This document shows, one piece after another, positions 14,218-24,173 of a stretch of 64,000 nucleotides of DNA. The stretch is taken from contig NZ_SPQK01000005.1 of NCBI RefSeq assembly GCF_004570875.1, positions 62,001-126,000 on the forward strand. Direction: 5' to 3'. The position numbers and the translations under genes were made by a program. The DNA is from Blastococcus sp. CT_GayMR16. GTDB taxonomy: Bacteria > Actinomycetota > Actinomycetes > Mycobacteriales > Geodermatophilaceae. Numbering within the stretch: the stretch's first letter is position 1; each line of letters opens with the position of its first letter. The notes below the pieces were generated by a model. It did no database searches. It had not been told where the DNA came from and saw only the letters and a list, made by a program, of their open reading frames with translations.

Positions 14218-15312
14218 CTAGTGACGAACCGTTTCGTTACGTTCGCGTGCCGTCTGCACGGCGGCCTGCCCGAGTACACGGTCGCCCCGCGCCGGGTCCG
14301 GCTCGTAGAGCACCGCGGACTGTCCAGGAGCCACCCCGCGCTGCTCCTCGGCGAGCACGATCCGCAGTCCGCCGTCGTCGGCCAGGACCTCGCACGGCAC
14401 CGGGGTGCCGTGCGCACGCAGCTGGACGTGGGCGGCGAGCGGCAGCGCGGGCGCCGGACCGGTCCACGTCGGCACGCCGGTACGCACCTCGCCGATCCCG
14501 GTCAGGTCCTGCGTCCCGATCGTCACCGTCCGGGTCACCGGCTCGATGCCCAGCACGTAGCGGGGCCGCTGGTCACCGACGCTCACCCCGAGCCCCTTCC
14601 GCTGCCCGACGGTGAACCCGTAGGTCCCGTCGTGCTGCCCCACCGTCGCCCCGGTGGCGGCGTCGACGACCGGACCGGGCCGGCTGCCGAGCGTGCGGGC
14701 CAGGAACCCCCGGGTGTCGCCGTCGGGGATGAAGCAGATGTCGTGCGAGTCCGGCTTCCCGGCCACCGCGAAACCGCGCTCGGCGGCGATCTCGCGGACC
14801 CGGTCCTTCGTGATCGACCCGAGCGGGAACATCGCCGAGGCCAGCTGGTCGGGCCGCAGCACCCCGAGGACGTAGGACTGGTCCTTGCCCGCGTCGACCG
14901 AGCGACGCAGCTCGCCCTCGTGCAGCCGCGCGTGGTGGCCGGTGACGACGGCGTCGAAGCCCAGCGCCTGCGCCCGGTCCAGGACCGCGGAGAACTTGAT
15001 CTTCTCGTTGCAGCGCAGGCACGGGTTCGGCGTCCGGCCGGCCGCGTACTCGGCGACGAAGTCGTCGACGACGTCCTCGCGGAACCGGTCGGCGAGGTCC
15101 CAGACGTAGAACGGGATGCCCAGCTCGTCGGCCACCCGGCGGGCGTCGTGGGCGTCCTCCACGCTGCAGCACCCCCGGGCGCCGCTGCGCAGCATCTGCC
15201 GGTCCGGCGACAGCGCGAGGTGGACGCCGGTCACGTCGTGGCCCGCGTCGACCGCGAGCGCGGCGGCGACCGCGGAGTCCACTCCCCCGCTCATCGCGGC
15301 GAGCACCCTCAT
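14218..15312 (-). CDS. mnmA: tRNA-specific 2-thiouridylase
   Basis: MnmA (364 aa) thiolates U34 in the wobble position of Lys, Glu and Gln tRNAs, using sulfur passed from a cysteine desulfurase. It shows the PP-loop [13 protein letters not shown] at the N terminus, the catalytic Cys98 in TPNPCLRCN, and the persulfide Cys193 in [11 protein letters not shown] (E. coli C102 and C199). ATG at 15312 overlaps the stop of the desulfurase gene (ATGA), so sulfur donor and acceptor enzymes are translationally coupled. Confidence 0.96.
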   Translation of the reverse strand: MRVLAAMSGGVDSAVAAALAVDAGHDVTGVHLALSPDRQMLRSGARGCCSVEDAHDARRVADELGIPFYVWDLADRFREDVVDDFVAEYAAGRTPNPCLRCNEKIKFSAVLDRAQALGFDAVVTGHHARLHEGELRRSVDAGKDQSYVLGVLRPDQLASAMFPLGSITKDRVREIAAERGFAVAGKPDSHDICFIPDGDTRGFLARTLGSRPGPVVDAATGATVGQHDGTYGFTVGQRKGLGVSVGDQRPRYVLGIEPVTRTVTIGTQDLTGIGEVRTGVPTWTGPAPALPLAAHVQLRAHGTPVPCEVLADDGGLRIVLAEEQRGVAPGQSAVLYEPDPARGDRVLGQAAVQTARERNETVRH

Positions 15313-16499
15313 CGCTGATTCATCCCGGCCCGCCGGGCGCGCTCGACCACCGGCCCGATCACCTCGAGCACCGCGTCGACGTCGTCGTCGGTCGAGGTGT
15401 GCCCGAGGCTGAACCGCAGGGAGCTGCGGGCCCGGTCGGTGTCGGCACCGGTCGCCAGCAGGACGTGGCTCGGCCGCGCCACGCCCGCGCTGCAGGCCGA
15501 GCCGGTGGAGCACTCGATGCCGCGCGCGTCGAGCAGCATGAGCAGGGCGTCGCCCTCGGCACCCGGGAACGACAGGTGCGCGTTGCCGGGCAGCCGGCCC
15601 GGGCCGCCGCCGATCCGGTCGTCCAGCGGCGCCCCGTTGAGCTGGACGTCGGGCACCTGGGCGACCACCCCGGCCACCAGTCGGCCGCGGAGGTCCGCAA
15701 GTCGGGCGGCACGCTCCTCGCGGGAGTTCACCGAGGCCACGGTGGCCACGGCGAGCCCGACGATCGCGGCGACGTCGAGTGTGCCGGACCGCACGTCGCG
15801 CTCCTGACCGCCACCGTGGAGCAGCGGCGTGCACTCGGCGTCGCGGCGCAGGAGCAGTGCCCCGGCGCCCATCGGGCCGCCGAGCTTGTGCCCGGTCATG
15901 GTCAGCGCGTCGGCGCCACTGGCACCGAAGTCGACCGGCACCTGCCCGACGGCCTGGACGGCGTCGGTGTGCAGTGGGACTCCCACCTCGCGGGCGAGGG
16001 CGGCCAGCGCCGCGATGTCGGTGACGGTGCCGATCTCGTTGTTGGCCCACATGACGCTCGCGACCGCGACGTCGCTGCCGTCCCCGAGCGCCTCGGCGAA
16101 CGCGTCGGGGGTGATCCGGCCGGTCGGCTCGACCCGCAGCCAGGTGACGTCGGCGCCGTCGTGCTTCGCCAGCCATTCGACGCTGTCGAGGACGGCGTGG
16201 TGCTCCGCGGGGCTGACCACGATCCGGCGTCGGCGGGAGTCGGCCTGCCGCCGGGCCCAGAACAGCCCCTTGACCGCGAGGTTGTCGCTCTCGGTGCCGC
16301 CCCCGGTGAACACCACCTCCGAGGGCCGCGCGCCGAGCGCCTCGGCCAGCCGCTCGCGCGACTGCTCGGCGGACCGGCGGGCGGCGCGGCCGCTGGCGTG
16401 CAGCGACGAGGCGTTGCCCACCCGGCCCAGCTGCTCGGTCATGGTGGCCAGCACCTCGGGCAGCATCGGCGTCGTGGCCGCGTGGTCGAGGTAGGTCAT
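15309..16499 (-). CDS. Cysteine desulfurase (NifS/IscS family)
   Basis: A PLP enzyme of 396 aa that takes sulfur from cysteine and holds it as a persulfide for tRNA thiolation and Fe-S assembly. The PLP lysine is Lys205 in [10 protein letters not shown], the cofactor-stacking His lies in [10 protein letters not shown], and the active Cys336 sits in [10 protein letters not shown], on the short loop typical of NifS-type enzymes. Its partner is mnmA immediately downstream (overlap ATGA), pointing to tRNA 2-thiolation as the main job. ATG at 16499. Confidence 0.93.
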   Translation of the reverse strand: MTYLDHAATTPMLPEVLATMTEQLGRVGNASSLHASGRAARRSAEQSRERLAEALGARPSEVVFTGGGTESDNLAVKGLFWARRQADSRRRRIVVSPAEHHAVLDSVEWLAKHDGADVTWLRVEPTGRITPDAFAEALGDGSDVAVASVMWANNEIGTVTDIAALAALAREVGVPLHTDAVQAVGQVPVDFGASGADALTMTGHKLGGPMGAGALLLRRDAECTPLLHGGGQERDVRSGTLDVAAIVGLAVATVASVNSREERAARLADLRGRLVAGVVAQVPDVQLNGAPLDDRIGGGPGRLPGNAHLSFPGAEGDALLMLLDARGIECSTGSACSAGVARPSHVLLATGADTDRARSSLRFSLGHTSTDDDVDAVLEVIGPVVERARRAGMNQR

Positions 16500-16522
16500 G
16501 GCGCTCCCGAGGGTAGACGCGC

Positions 16523-16557
16523 GTCGAGCGCCGACCCCTGGGGGATCGGCGCTCGAC
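16523..16557 (-). terminator. Strong hairpin between etfA and the desulfurase gene
   Basis: GTCGAGCGCCGA pairs perfectly with TCGGCGCTCGAC around an 11-nt loop. It follows a type A palindrome downstream of etfA, so two hairpins in series separate etfBA transcription from the desulfurase-mnmA operon. Confidence 0.7.
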
Positions 16558-16567
16558 TGGCTGTTCG

Positions 16568-16620
16568 GCCCCGTCCCGGGGCTCGCGGCGAGCGAAGCGA
16601 GTCGGGAGGAGGACGGGTCC
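16568..16620 (-). repeat. Type A 3'-end palindromic element, copy 1
   Basis: Begins 2 bp after the etfA stop. In the direction of etfA it reads GGACCCGTCCTCCTCCC, then an inner GCTCGCCGCGAGC hairpin, and ends GGGACGGGGCC, which pairs with the first arm. Relatives lie at 24973, 42544, 57772 and 61488, each next to a stop codon. Likely terminator. Confidence 0.65.
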
Positions 16621-16621
16621 T

Positions 16622-17584
16622 CTACTTGCGGGCGGTGATCTGCTCGGTGGCCGCCGGGACGACCGCGTTCAGGTCACCGATGACCCCGAAGTCGGCCAGC
16701 TCGAAGATCGGCGCCTCGGGGTCCTTGTTGATGGCGACGATCGTCTTCGAGGTCTGCATGCCGGCCCGGTGCTGGATCGCACCGGAGATGCCGACGGCGA
16801 CGTAGAGCTGCGGGGAGACGGTCTTGCCCGTCTGCCCCACCTGGAAGCTGTGCGGGTAGAAGCCGGAGTCCACCGCGGCGCGGGAGGCGCCGACGGCCGC
16901 GCCGAGGGAGTCGGCGAGGGCCTCGATGATCGAGAAGTTCTCCGCGCTGGCGACACCGCGGCCACCGGAGACGACGATCGATGCCTCGGTGAGCTCGGGG
17001 CGGCTGCTCTTCTGCTCGACGACGCGGTCGGTCACGCGGGCCTGCTTGGCCGCGTCGGACAGCGAGACCGACACCTCCTGCTCCGTACCCGCCGCGGGGG
17101 CCGGCTCGGGGGTGACCGAGTTGCCGCGCAGCGTGTAGATCGGCGTCCCGGTGGTGACCTTCGAGTGCACGATGACCTGGCCGGCGAAGGCCGCCTGGGT
17201 CGCGGTGCCGTCGGCGGCGATCTCGGTCACGTCGGTCAGGAAGCCGCTGTTGGTCTTGACGGCCAGCCGGGCGGCGATCTCCTTCCCCTCCGGAGAGGAC
17301 GGGATGACGACGGCGGCGGGCGACTTCTCGCCGACCAACTGCGCCAGCACCTCGGCCTTGGGGGCCACGAGGTACTCGTCGATCTCGGGGGACTCGGCGA
17401 CGTAGACGGTCGCGGCGCCGTACTCCGCGAGGCTGTCCTTCACGCCGGCTGCGGTGCCGGGCGCGGCGATGACGACCGCCGAGGGCTCACCCAGCGCACG
17501 CGCCGCGGTGAGAGCTTCCAGAGTGGTCTTGCGGACTCCGCCGCCGGCCGGGTTGAGCTCGACCAGAACCAGGATCTCTGCCAT
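16622..17584 (-). CDS. etfA: Electron transfer flavoprotein subunit alpha
   Basis: EtfA (320 aa) binds the redox FAD of the ETF dimer, which carries electrons from acyl-CoA dehydrogenases to the quinone pool. The C-terminal FAD domain is complete: VSGGRGVAS, the [20 protein letters not shown] segment, the [17 protein letters not shown] segment and [20 protein letters not shown]. It follows etfB by 35 bp on the same strand; the order etfB-etfA matches fixA-fixB in M. tuberculosis. ATG at 17584. Confidence 0.96.
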   Translation of the reverse strand: MAEILVLVELNPAGGGVRKTTLEALTAARALGEPSAVVIAAPGTAAGVKDSLAEYGAATVYVAESPEIDEYLVAPKAEVLAQLVGEKSPAAVVIPSSPEGKEIAARLAVKTNSGFLTDVTEIAADGTATQAAFAGQVIVHSKVTTGTPIYTLRGNSVTPEPAPAAGTEQEVSVSLSDAAKQARVTDRVVEQKSSRPELTEASIVVSGGRGVASAENFSIIEALADSLGAAVGASRAAVDSGFYPHSFQVGQTGKTVSPQLYVAVGISGAIQHRAGMQTSKTIVAINKDPEAPIFELADFGVIGDLNAVVPAATEQITARK

Positions 17585-17619
17585 GGGATGTGTCTCCTCT
17601 TCCTGTGATCCGGGCCGGG

Positions 17620-18399
17620 TCAGACGATCTTCTGGGCAGCGAGGAAGCCGACGAACTTCTCGGCACCGTCGCCCTCGTCGGTGACCTTCACGCCCTCGCC
17701 CTTGGGCGGGCGGCCGGCGAAGTCGAGCACCTGGCTGGCGGCGTTCGCCAGGCCCACGGCGCCGGCGTCGATCCCGAGGTCGGCCAGGGACTTGGTCTCG
17801 ACCGGCTTCTTCTTGGCGGCCATGATCCCCTTGAACGAGGGGTAGCGCGGCTCGTTGATGGTGTCCCAGGTGGACACGATCGCCGGGAGCGGCGCCTCGA
17901 CGGCCCAGTAGCCGCCGTCGGTCTGCCGCTCGATCTTCGCGGTCGAGCCCTCGATGGTGAGCTTGCGCGCACCGGACAGCTGCGGGATGCCCAGCCGCTC
18001 CGACAGCAGCGCGGCCATGACGCTCATCTGGCTGTCGGTGGCCTCGGCGCCGGTCACGACGAGGTCGTACTCCAGCTGGCCCAGCGCGGCGGCGAGGACG
18101 GCGCTGGTCTGCAGCGCATCCGAGCCGTGCAGCGCGTCGTCCACCACGTGGACGGCCTTGTCGGCACCCATGGAGAGCGCCTTGCGGATGGCGTCGGTGG
18201 CCGAGTCGGGGCCGACGGACAGCACGGTGACCTCGCCGCCCTGCGCCTCCTTCACCGCCAGCGCTTCCTCGATGGCGTACTCGTCCATCTCGTTGATGAC
18301 GTTGTCGGCCGAGGCACGGGCGACGGTGTTGTCGGACGGGTCGAGCTTGCGCTCACTGCCCGAGTCCGGGACCTGCTTGACAAGAACGACGATGTTCAT
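17620..18399 (-). CDS. etfB: Electron transfer flavoprotein subunit beta
   Basis: EtfB (259 aa) is the AMP-binding partner of EtfA. It begins MNIVVLVKQVPDS and carries the family signature DLVVTGAEATDSQMSVMAAL with NEMDEYAIEEAL before it. ATG at 18399 has GGAGG 11 nt upstream. The leader contains the inverted repeat GTTAC-N6-GTAAC at 18464-18479, also seen before ccr, the double 3-hydroxyacyl-CoA dehydrogenase and a secreted acylase, which suggests shared control with acyl-CoA oxidation. Confidence 0.96.
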   Translation of the reverse strand: MNIVVLVKQVPDSGSERKLDPSDNTVARASADNVINEMDEYAIEEALAVKEAQGGEVTVLSVGPDSATDAIRKALSMGADKAVHVVDDALHGSDALQTSAVLAAALGQLEYDLVVTGAEATDSQMSVMAALLSERLGIPQLSGARKLTIEGSTAKIERQTDGGYWAVEAPLPAIVSTWDTINEPRYPSFKGIMAAKKKPVETKSLADLGIDAGAVGLANAASQVLDFAGRPPKGEGVKVTDEGDGAEKFVGFLAAQKIV

Positions 18400-18463
18400 C
18401 GCCAGATCAACCTCCGACGGTTCAGGACGCGGGCAGAAAACCCGCCTGGCTCCGATGATGGAG

Positions 18464-18479
18464 GTTACTGGGACGTAAC
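18464..18479. promoter_or_regulatory. GTTAC-N6-GTAAC inverted repeat upstream of etfBA
   Basis: The bases GTTACTGGGACGTAAC form exact 5-bp arms with a 6-bp spacer, 65 bp before the etfB start. One of four identical-arm sites in the window. The spacing equals that inside actinobacterial GlnR half-sites (GTnAC-n6-GnAAC), but the regulator is unknown. Confidence 0.5.
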
Positions 18480-18511
18480 GCGGTAGCGGACCGAGGGGCC
18501 GGTGACGCCGG

Positions 18512-19651
18512 TCACCCTGCGGCTGCCCACTCCCCCGTCGCTGCGAACCGCTGAACCGTCGCCGTGTGGGGCGCCAGGTCCAGTCCCTGGCCGGCCACCC
18601 AGGCGTCGGAGTAGTACGTGTGGGCGTACCGCTCGCCGCCGTCGCAGAGCAGGGTGACGACGCTGCCGGTGCGCCCGGCCGCCACCATCTCGGCGACGAG
18701 CTGGAAGGCCCCCCAGAGGTTGGTGCCCGTGGAGCCGCCGGCCCGCCGTCCGGTGGTGCGTTCCAGCTCGCGCATGGCGGCCAGCGACGCCGCGTCGGGC
18801 ACGCAGATCATGCGGTCGACGATCGTCGGGACGAACGACGGTTCGACCCGCGGCCGGCCGATGCCCTCGATGCGCGAGGACCGCCCGGTCGTCGTCCCGG
18901 GGTCGCCGTCCCGCCAGCCGGGGAAGAACGACGAACCCTCCGGGTCGACGACGGCCAGCCGGGTCGGGAGCCGCCGGTAGCGGAGGTACCTGCCGATGGT
19001 CGCGCTGGTGCCGCCCGTGCCGGCGCCGACGACGACCCACTCCGGTACCGGATGACGCTCCAGGGCGAGCTGGCTGAAGATCGACTCGGCGATGTTGTTG
19101 TTGCCCCGCCAGTCGGTGGCCCGCTCGGCATAGGTGAACTGGTCGAGGTAGTGGCCGCCGGCCTCGGTCGCGATCCGCCGCGCCTCGTCGTAGACGCTGC
19201 CGGCGTCGGCCACGAGATGGCAGCGCGCTCCGTAGAACTCGATCAGGGCGATCTTCTCCGGGCTGGTCGCCGCGGGCATGACCGCGACGAAGGGCAGTCC
19301 GAGCATGCGGGCGAAGTACGCCTCGCTGACCGCCGTCGACCCGCTCGAGGCCTCCACGACCGTGCTGCCCTCGGTGATCTGCCCCGAGCACAGGCCGTAC
19401 AGGAACAGCGACCGGGCGAGCCGGTGCTTGAGGCTGCCGGTCGGGTGGGTCGACTCGTCCTTGAGGTACAGCTCGACACCCCACTCCGGCGGGAGGGGAT
19501 AGAGCAGCAGGTGGGTGTCCGCGCTGCGCCGCGCGTCGGCCTCCACGGCCGCCACGGCGCGGTCGACCCACGCCCGGCAGGCGGGATCGGAACGGTCGAC
19601 GTCGCCGGGCGACGGGTTCGGTGCGGCAGTCACCCCCGCATGATCACGCAC
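18512..19651 (-). CDS. PLP-dependent cysteine synthase-family enzyme (Cds1-like L-cysteine desulfhydrase)
   Basis: A 379-aa fold-type II PLP enzyme. The cofactor Lys75 lies in [15 protein letters not shown], the substrate loop is [12 protein letters not shown], and the phosphate-binding loop is [14 protein letters not shown]. The long form with the C-terminal [14 protein letters not shown] segment resembles mycobacterial Cds1 (Rv3684), which breaks cysteine into sulfide, pyruvate and ammonia. A cysteine synthase activity cannot be excluded. Start is uncertain: GTG at 19651 lies 5 bp after the upstream RGCVC stop, and a second GTG at 19633 ([11 protein letters not shown]) would also work. Confidence 0.82.
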   Translation of the reverse strand: MRDHAGVTAAPNPSPGDVDRSDPACRAWVDRAVAAVEADARRSADTHLLLYPLPPEWGVELYLKDESTHPTGSLKHRLARSLFLYGLCSGQITEGSTVVEASSGSTAVSEAYFARMLGLPFVAVMPAATSPEKIALIEFYGARCHLVADAGSVYDEARRIATEAGGHYLDQFTYAERATDWRGNNNIAESIFSQLALERHPVPEWVVVGAGTGGTSATIGRYLRYRRLPTRLAVVDPEGSSFFPGWRDGDPGTTTGRSSRIEGIGRPRVEPSFVPTIVDRMICVPDAASLAAMRELERTTGRRAGGSTGTNLWGAFQLVAEMVAAGRTGSVVTLLCDGGERYAHTYYSDAWVAGQGLDLAPHTATVQRFAATGEWAAAG

Positions 19652-19658
19652 CCGGGCG

Positions 19659-19844
19659 TCACTTCGCGGGGCAGACGCACCCGCGGGTCGTGGCTGCCTG
19701 CGCCTCGGTGGCGCGGCAGTAGCGGAGCGAGATGGCGTCGTGGGCGACGAGCGGGTGCGGGCAGACCGCGCACCCGCCGTCGGAGACGGGGCCGTCGGTC
19801 TGGACGACGGGAACGGTCGTGGGAGCGGTCGGGGCTGACGTCAT
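19659..19844 (-). CDS. Small cysteine-rich RGCVC-type protein
   Basis: A 61-aa protein with CAVC and a terminal RGCVC, plus a single Cys in RYCRAT and a His, an arrangement that could bind zinc or another metal. I recall a family of short actinobacterial proteins ending in RGCVC; its function is not known. ATG at 19844. The stop lies 7 bp before the GTG of the Cds1-like gene, so the two are probably co-transcribed, which makes a sulfur- or thiol-related role worth considering. Confidence 0.75.
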   Translation of the reverse strand: MTSAPTAPTTVPVVQTDGPVSDGGCAVCPHPLVAHDAISLRYCRATEAQAATTRGCVCPAK

Positions 19845-19948
19845 GACGGGAACCTGACTGAGCCGGACCTGCCGGCACGCAGAAGGCGTGCTCCCGATCC
19901 GGCGCCGCTGGAAGCCGGCGCGCGAGGTGGATCGGGACGACCTCGACG

Positions 19949-21076
19949 CTACGCCCCGGCCCGCGCCTCCTCCGCCATCTCCGGGAGTGGCTCGGGCGGG
20001 GCCACGAGTACCGGGCGCTCCGCGGGCCGCACGGTCACCGCCGCACCCGGGGTGAGCTCGCCGCTGACCGCGCTGGGGAGGTCGACCCGCACCTCGACAC
20101 CGTCGGCCAGGGCGACGAGCACCCGCGTCGAGGCGCCGGAGAACGTGCGGGTCACCACCCGCCCGCTCCCTGCGGGGTCGGCGGTCACGATCAGCCCCTC
20201 GGGACGGACGAGCGCGACCACCACGCCCTCGGGCGGGGCCGCGCCGGCGACCGGCCGCCGGGTGCCCAGCAGCTGCACCTCGCCGCCCGCCAGGATCGCC
20301 GGCACCCGGTTCATCGTGCCGACGAACTCCGCGACGAAGGCGGTCGCCGGGCGCTCGTACAACTCGTCCGGGCTCGCGACCTGCTCCAGCCGGCCGGCCC
20401 GCAGCACACCCACGCGGTCGGCCACCGAGAGCGCCTCGGCCTGGTCGTGGGTGACGAAGACGGTCGTGATGCCTAGTTCCAGCTGGATCCGCCGGATCTC
20501 CTCGCGCAGCTGCACCCGCACCTGGGCGTCCAGCGCCGACAGCGGCTCGTCGAGCAGGAGCACCTGTGGCGCCACCGCGAGGGCGCGGGCCAGCGCGACG
20601 CGCTGCTGCTGCCCGCCGGAGAGCTGGTGGGGATATCGGTCGCCCCGGTCGGCGAGGCCGACCAGCTCCAGGAGCTCCCCCGCCCGGCCCGCCCGTTCGG
20701 ACTTGGCCCGGCGCCGCACCCGCAGTCCGAAGGCCACGTTCTCGGCGACGGTGAGGTTCGGGAACAGGCTGTAGGCCTGGAACACCATCCCCATGTCGCG
20801 CTTGTTGGCCGGCACGTCGGTGATGTCCCGGCCGTCCAGGAGCACCCGTCCGCCGTCCGGCCGGTCGAAGCCGGCGATGGCCCGCAGCGCCGTCGTCTTG
20901 CCGCAGCCCGACGGCCCGAGCAGGGCGATCAGCTCGCCACCGGAGATGTCGAGGTCGAGGCCGTCGAGCGCCACGACCGACCCGTACCGGCGGGTCAGCC
21001 CGTCCAGCCGGATCGGGACGCCGGGCCGCTCCCGCAGGTCGGCGGGCCCGGAGGACCGGGCGGACACGGCGGTCAT
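19949..21076 (-). CDS. ABC transporter ATP-binding protein (Pot/Fbp/Thi type)
   Basis: A 375-aa importer ATPase. Walker A is LLGPSGCGKTTAL, the signature is LSGGQQQRVALARAL, Walker B is VLLLDEPLSALDA, and the switch His is in VFVTHDQAEA. A C-terminal TOBE-type regulatory domain follows from about residue 240. It is the last gene of a four-gene operon (binding protein, two permeases, ATPase) coupled by short overlaps. ATG at 21076 overlaps the permease stop (ATGA). Substrate is unassigned: iron(III), 2-aminoethylphosphonate and polyamine systems share this architecture. Confidence 0.93.
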   Translation of the reverse strand: MTAVSARSSGPADLRERPGVPIRLDGLTRRYGSVVALDGLDLDISGGELIALLGPSGCGKTTALRAIAGFDRPDGGRVLLDGRDITDVPANKRDMGMVFQAYSLFPNLTVAENVAFGLRVRRRAKSERAGRAGELLELVGLADRGDRYPHQLSGGQQQRVALARALAVAPQVLLLDEPLSALDAQVRVQLREEIRRIQLELGITTVFVTHDQAEALSVADRVGVLRAGRLEQVASPDELYERPATAFVAEFVGTMNRVPAILAGGEVQLLGTRRPVAGAAPPEGVVVALVRPEGLIVTADPAGSGRVVTRTFSGASTRVLVALADGVEVRVDLPSAVSGELTPGAAVTVRPAERPVLVAPPEPLPEMAEEARAGA

Positions 21077-21954
21077 GAGTTCTCCTTCGTGCCGCGCCGG
21101 CGGTCCAGCGCGGAGATCAGCAGCAGCAGCATCCAGGTGATCAGCAGCGAGAGCACCGAGACGGCCACCGACAACCGCGGCTCCGATCCCGAGATCCGCA
21201 CGATCCACGTCGGGAAGGTCTCGAAGCCGAGGATCGCGGCCACCGTGAACTCCCCCAGGACGAGGGCGAGGGTGAGGAACGCGGCGTTGAGCACCGACGT
21301 CCGCAGCACGGGCAGGACGACGGAGACGATCACCCGTGGCCAGGAGGCACCGAGGTTGCGCGCCGCCTCGGTGAGCGTGCGCAGGTCGGCGCCGCGCACC
21401 CCGGCGTCCAGGGCCCGGTAGACGAACGGCAGCGCCAGGACGACGTAGACGAACACGAGGATCCAGGGCAGCGCCGGCTCCTGGAGGGCGAAGAACGCCT
21501 CGGCCAGCGGCGTGTTCAGGAAGTAGTCGGGCGCCCAGGAGAGGACGCTGCGCACCCCGACGACGAGGGCGATGGGCGGCAGCACGAGCGGCATGAGGGT
21601 CAGCAGCTCGACCGTCGTCCGCAGGCGGGGCAGCCGGAGGTTCACCAGGACGACGGTCGGCACCATCAGGACCAGCACCAGGACGACGGTGAGTCCGGCC
21701 AGCACCAGGGACCGGGTGAAGGCGTCGGCGAACCCCGCGGCCCCGGGGATCTCGGCGTAGGTGCCGAGGGTGACCCCGCCGTTCCTGCGGTCGCGGATCG
21801 TGTACCAGACCGAGGCGCCGATGGGCACGAGGAAGTACACGCCCAGCACACCGAGGACGACGAAGCGCCAGGCTCCCGCACCGCGGCGGCCGGCCCGCAC
21901 CGGGGTCTCCGGCGCGGCGGTTCCCATGCTGGTCAGGCCCTCGGTCAACGTCAT
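21073..21954 (-). CDS. ABC transporter permease, second subunit
   Basis: A 293-aa inner-membrane permease with about six helices and the coupling-helix EAA loop EAARNLGASWPRVIVSVVLP. The extended N-terminal tail is followed by the first helix (FVVLGVLGVYFLVPIGASVW). Start ATG at 21954 overlaps the preceding permease stop as ATGA; a second ATG eight codons in is possible. It would pair with the other permease to form the channel. Confidence 0.9.
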   Translation of the reverse strand: MTLTEGLTSMGTAAPETPVRAGRRGAGAWRFVVLGVLGVYFLVPIGASVWYTIRDRRNGGVTLGTYAEIPGAAGFADAFTRSLVLAGLTVVLVLVLMVPTVVLVNLRLPRLRTTVELLTLMPLVLPPIALVVGVRSVLSWAPDYFLNTPLAEAFFALQEPALPWILVFVYVVLALPFVYRALDAGVRGADLRTLTEAARNLGASWPRVIVSVVLPVLRTSVLNAAFLTLALVLGEFTVAAILGFETFPTWIVRISGSEPRLSVAVSVLSLLITWMLLLLISALDRRRGTKENS

Positions 21955-22877
21955 GACAGCCACCGCTGGGTCCGGCGCTGGACCCACGCGTAGAAGATCA
22001 TCACCAGGCCGATGAGCACCACCATGCCGAGTGCGAGGGCCTTGCCGAGGTTCTCCGAACCGACGACGACGTTGCTCGACAGCGCGTCGGCGATCTGCAG
22101 CGTTACCAGCGGGATGCTGCTGCCCACCAGCGCCCTGGCCGTGGCGTAGGCGGCGAAGGCCGACGCGAAGAGCAGCATCGTCGCGCCGATCACCGGCGGT
22201 GCGAGCACCGGGCCGCCGACGTAGCGCCAGTACTGCCAGCCGCTGGCCCCGAGGTTGTCCGCGGCCTCCCGCCACTGCGGCCGCAGCGCCTCCAGGGCCG
22301 GGATGATCGTCAGGACCATGAGCGGGATCAGGAAGTACAGGTAGACCAGCGCCAGACCTGTCAGCGAGGCCAGCGAGAACCCGCCGAGCCCGAGGCCCAG
22401 GGTGTCGGTCAGCAGCGCGGTGACGACGCCGGCGGTGCCGATGGTGGCCAGGAAGGCGAAGGCCAGCGGAACGCCGCCGAAGTTCGCCAGCACCCCGGAC
22501 GCGGTCAGCACCAGGCGGCGCAGGAGCCGGCCGCGACGGGCCCGCAGCACCGCCACCGCGAGCGCCAGCCCCAGCACGCCACCGAGGACGGCGGTGATGA
22601 TCGACAGCTGCAGGCTGCCCACGTAGGCCCGCCGGTAGGGACCCTCGGTGATCGCCGCGAGGGAGGCGGTCGACCAGGATTCCTCGAAGGTGACCGGGTC
22701 GGTCGCCCGGAACGCCTCGACGGCGAGCACGCCGATGGGCAGCAGCAGGAAGACCGCGACGTAGAGGAAGAACGGGAGCGCCCCCAGGACGACGAGCACG
22801 CGGCCGCGCCGGCCCCTCCTGCGAGGGACCGGCGCGACCGTGGCGTCGGGCGTTCGGCCCGGGGCTGCGGTACTCAG
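21951..22877 (-). CDS. ABC transporter permease, first subunit
   Basis: A permease of about 308 aa with six or more helices and the EAA loop EAADNLGASGWQYWRYVGGP. The start is unusual: no ATG, GTG or TTG exists near the stop of the binding-protein gene. A CTG at 22877 overlaps that stop as CTGA, with GGAG about 8 nt upstream, and gives a typical STAAPG plus Arg-rich cytoplasmic N terminus. The nearest standard start is GTG at 22799, which would begin immediately at the first helix (VLVVLGALPFFLYVAVF). I favour CTG because all other junctions in this operon overlap. Confidence 0.85.
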   Translation of the reverse strand: MSTAAPGRTPDATVAPVPRRRGRRGRVLVVLGALPFFLYVAVFLLLPIGVLAVEAFRATDPVTFEESWSTASLAAITEGPYRRAYVGSLQLSIITAVLGGVLGLALAVAVLRARRGRLLRRLVLTASGVLANFGGVPLAFAFLATIGTAGVVTALLTDTLGLGLGGFSLASLTGLALVYLYFLIPLMVLTIIPALEALRPQWREAADNLGASGWQYWRYVGGPVLAPPVIGATMLLFASAFAAYATARALVGSSIPLVTLQIADALSSNVVVGSENLGKALALGMVVLIGLVMIFYAWVQRRTQRWLS

Positions 22878-24025
22878 CCGGAGATCTCCGCGTTCCAGCG
22901 CTCGGCGACGACCGCCTGGGCCGCCGTCTGCTGCTCGTCGTCGGGGAACTCGACGTCGCCGGACACCTCCGGCAGGGCAGCGAGGGCCTCCTCGTCGACG
23001 GTGCCGGCCTCGGTCATCGCGTCGAGCCGGACGGGGCGGGACAGCCCCTTCAGCCAGATGTTCTGGCCCTCGTCGCTGTAGAGGAACTCCTGCCACAGCC
23101 GGGCGGCGGCGGGGTGCGGGGCGAACTTGCTGATCGCCTGGCTGTAGAAGCTGCCGAACACGCCGTCGGAGGGGACGTTGACCTCCCACTCGACGCCGTC
23201 CTCGGCGAGCGTGGAGGTCAGCCCGGCGTTCACGTAGTCCCAGTCGATCGCGATCGGCGTCTCGCCGTTCTGCACCGTCGCGGGGGTGACCTCGACCGGG
23301 TTGAAGTTGCCCGCCTCCTTCACCTGGACGAAGAAGTCGATGCCCGGACCGATGTCGTCGAGGCTGCCGTCGTTGGCCAGGGACGCGGCCCAGACCCCGC
23401 TGAACGCGGCCGCGGCCTGGGTCGGGTTGCCGTTCAGCGACACCTGCCCGGCGTACTGCGGGTCGAGCAGGTCGGCGAAGGCGGTCGGGCACTCCGCGAC
23501 GACCGAGGCGTTGCAGCCGATGGAGATGAAGCCGCCGTAGTCGTTGTACCAGCGGCCGTCGGCGTCCTTCTGGTTGTCCGGGATGTCGTCCCAGGTCTCC
23601 ACCTGATACGGGGCGAGCAGGTCCTGCGCAGCCGCCTGCTTGGCGAAGCTGGTGCCGAGGTCGAGGACGTCGGGAGCGCGGTCCTGGCCCTTCTGGCTCT
23701 CGACGGCGTTGACCTCGTCCTGGCTGGACCCGTCGGGGTTGGCGCTGTTGATCTCGATGTCGTACTTCTCGCTGAAGGTCGAGAGCATCTCTTCGTAGTT
23801 GGCCCAGCTCGGGGGGAGGGCGATGACGTTGAGGGTGCCCTCGGCCTGCGCGGCCTCGATGAGGGCGTCCATGCCACCGAAGTCCTCGGCGGAGGTCGCG
23901 GTCGCGGCCTCGGTGTCACTGCCGCTGCCGCTCCCGCCCGACCCGCCGTCATCGGACCCGCAGGCGGTCAGGATGAGTCCGGCCGTCACGACTGCGACGG
24001 TGGTCCGGATGGTGCTGGGTCGCAC
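22874..24025 (-). CDS. ABC transporter substrate-binding lipoprotein
   Basis: A 383-aa periplasmic-type binding protein anchored as a lipoprotein: signal to lipobox LILTAC (Cys22), then a Gly/Ser-rich linker and a two-lobe binding fold (type of spermidine/iron/2-aminoethylphosphonate binding proteins). GTG at 24025 has an AGGAGG site 5 nt upstream. The ligand is unknown; WYNDYGGFISIGCNASVV near residue 160 lines the typical hinge. The promoter region carries two short perfect palindromes, a sign of specific regulation. Confidence 0.88.
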   Translation of the reverse strand: MRPSTIRTTVAVVTAGLILTACGSDDGGSGGSGSGSDTEAATATSAEDFGGMDALIEAAQAEGTLNVIALPPSWANYEEMLSTFSEKYDIEINSANPDGSSQDEVNAVESQKGQDRAPDVLDLGTSFAKQAAAQDLLAPYQVETWDDIPDNQKDADGRWYNDYGGFISIGCNASVVAECPTAFADLLDPQYAGQVSLNGNPTQAAAAFSGVWAASLANDGSLDDIGPGIDFFVQVKEAGNFNPVEVTPATVQNGETPIAIDWDYVNAGLTSTLAEDGVEWEVNVPSDGVFGSFYSQAISKFAPHPAAARLWQEFLYSDEGQNIWLKGLSRPVRLDAMTEAGTVDEEALAALPEVSGDVEFPDDEQQTAAQAVVAERWNAEISG

Positions 24026-24073
24026 GTGTCCTCCTGTGGTGGTGCCACGCCGTCCCCGGGCCCCGTTGACCCC

Positions 24074-24142
24074 GAGCCGTACGGCTCCGCGATTGTGGCC
24101 GACCGCGGTCGATCAGGGGCGGTTACGGCACACGAACGTGTG
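24074..24142. promoter_or_regulatory. Two palindromes in the ABC importer promoter region
   Basis: GAGCCGTACGGCTC (24074-24087) and CACACGAACGTGTG (24129-24142) are both perfect inverted repeats between the binding-protein start and the echA stop. Either may be an operator; the first could also be a weak hairpin ending echA transcription. Confidence 0.4.
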
Positions 24143-24173
24143 GTGAACCCTCGGCGAAAGACGCGCTCAGCCC

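Noticed and set aside
24122-24137. GTTACGGCACACGAAC as a fifth copy of the GTTAC-N6-GTAAC site
   Set aside because: The right arm differs at two of five positions and it overlaps a different perfect palindrome.
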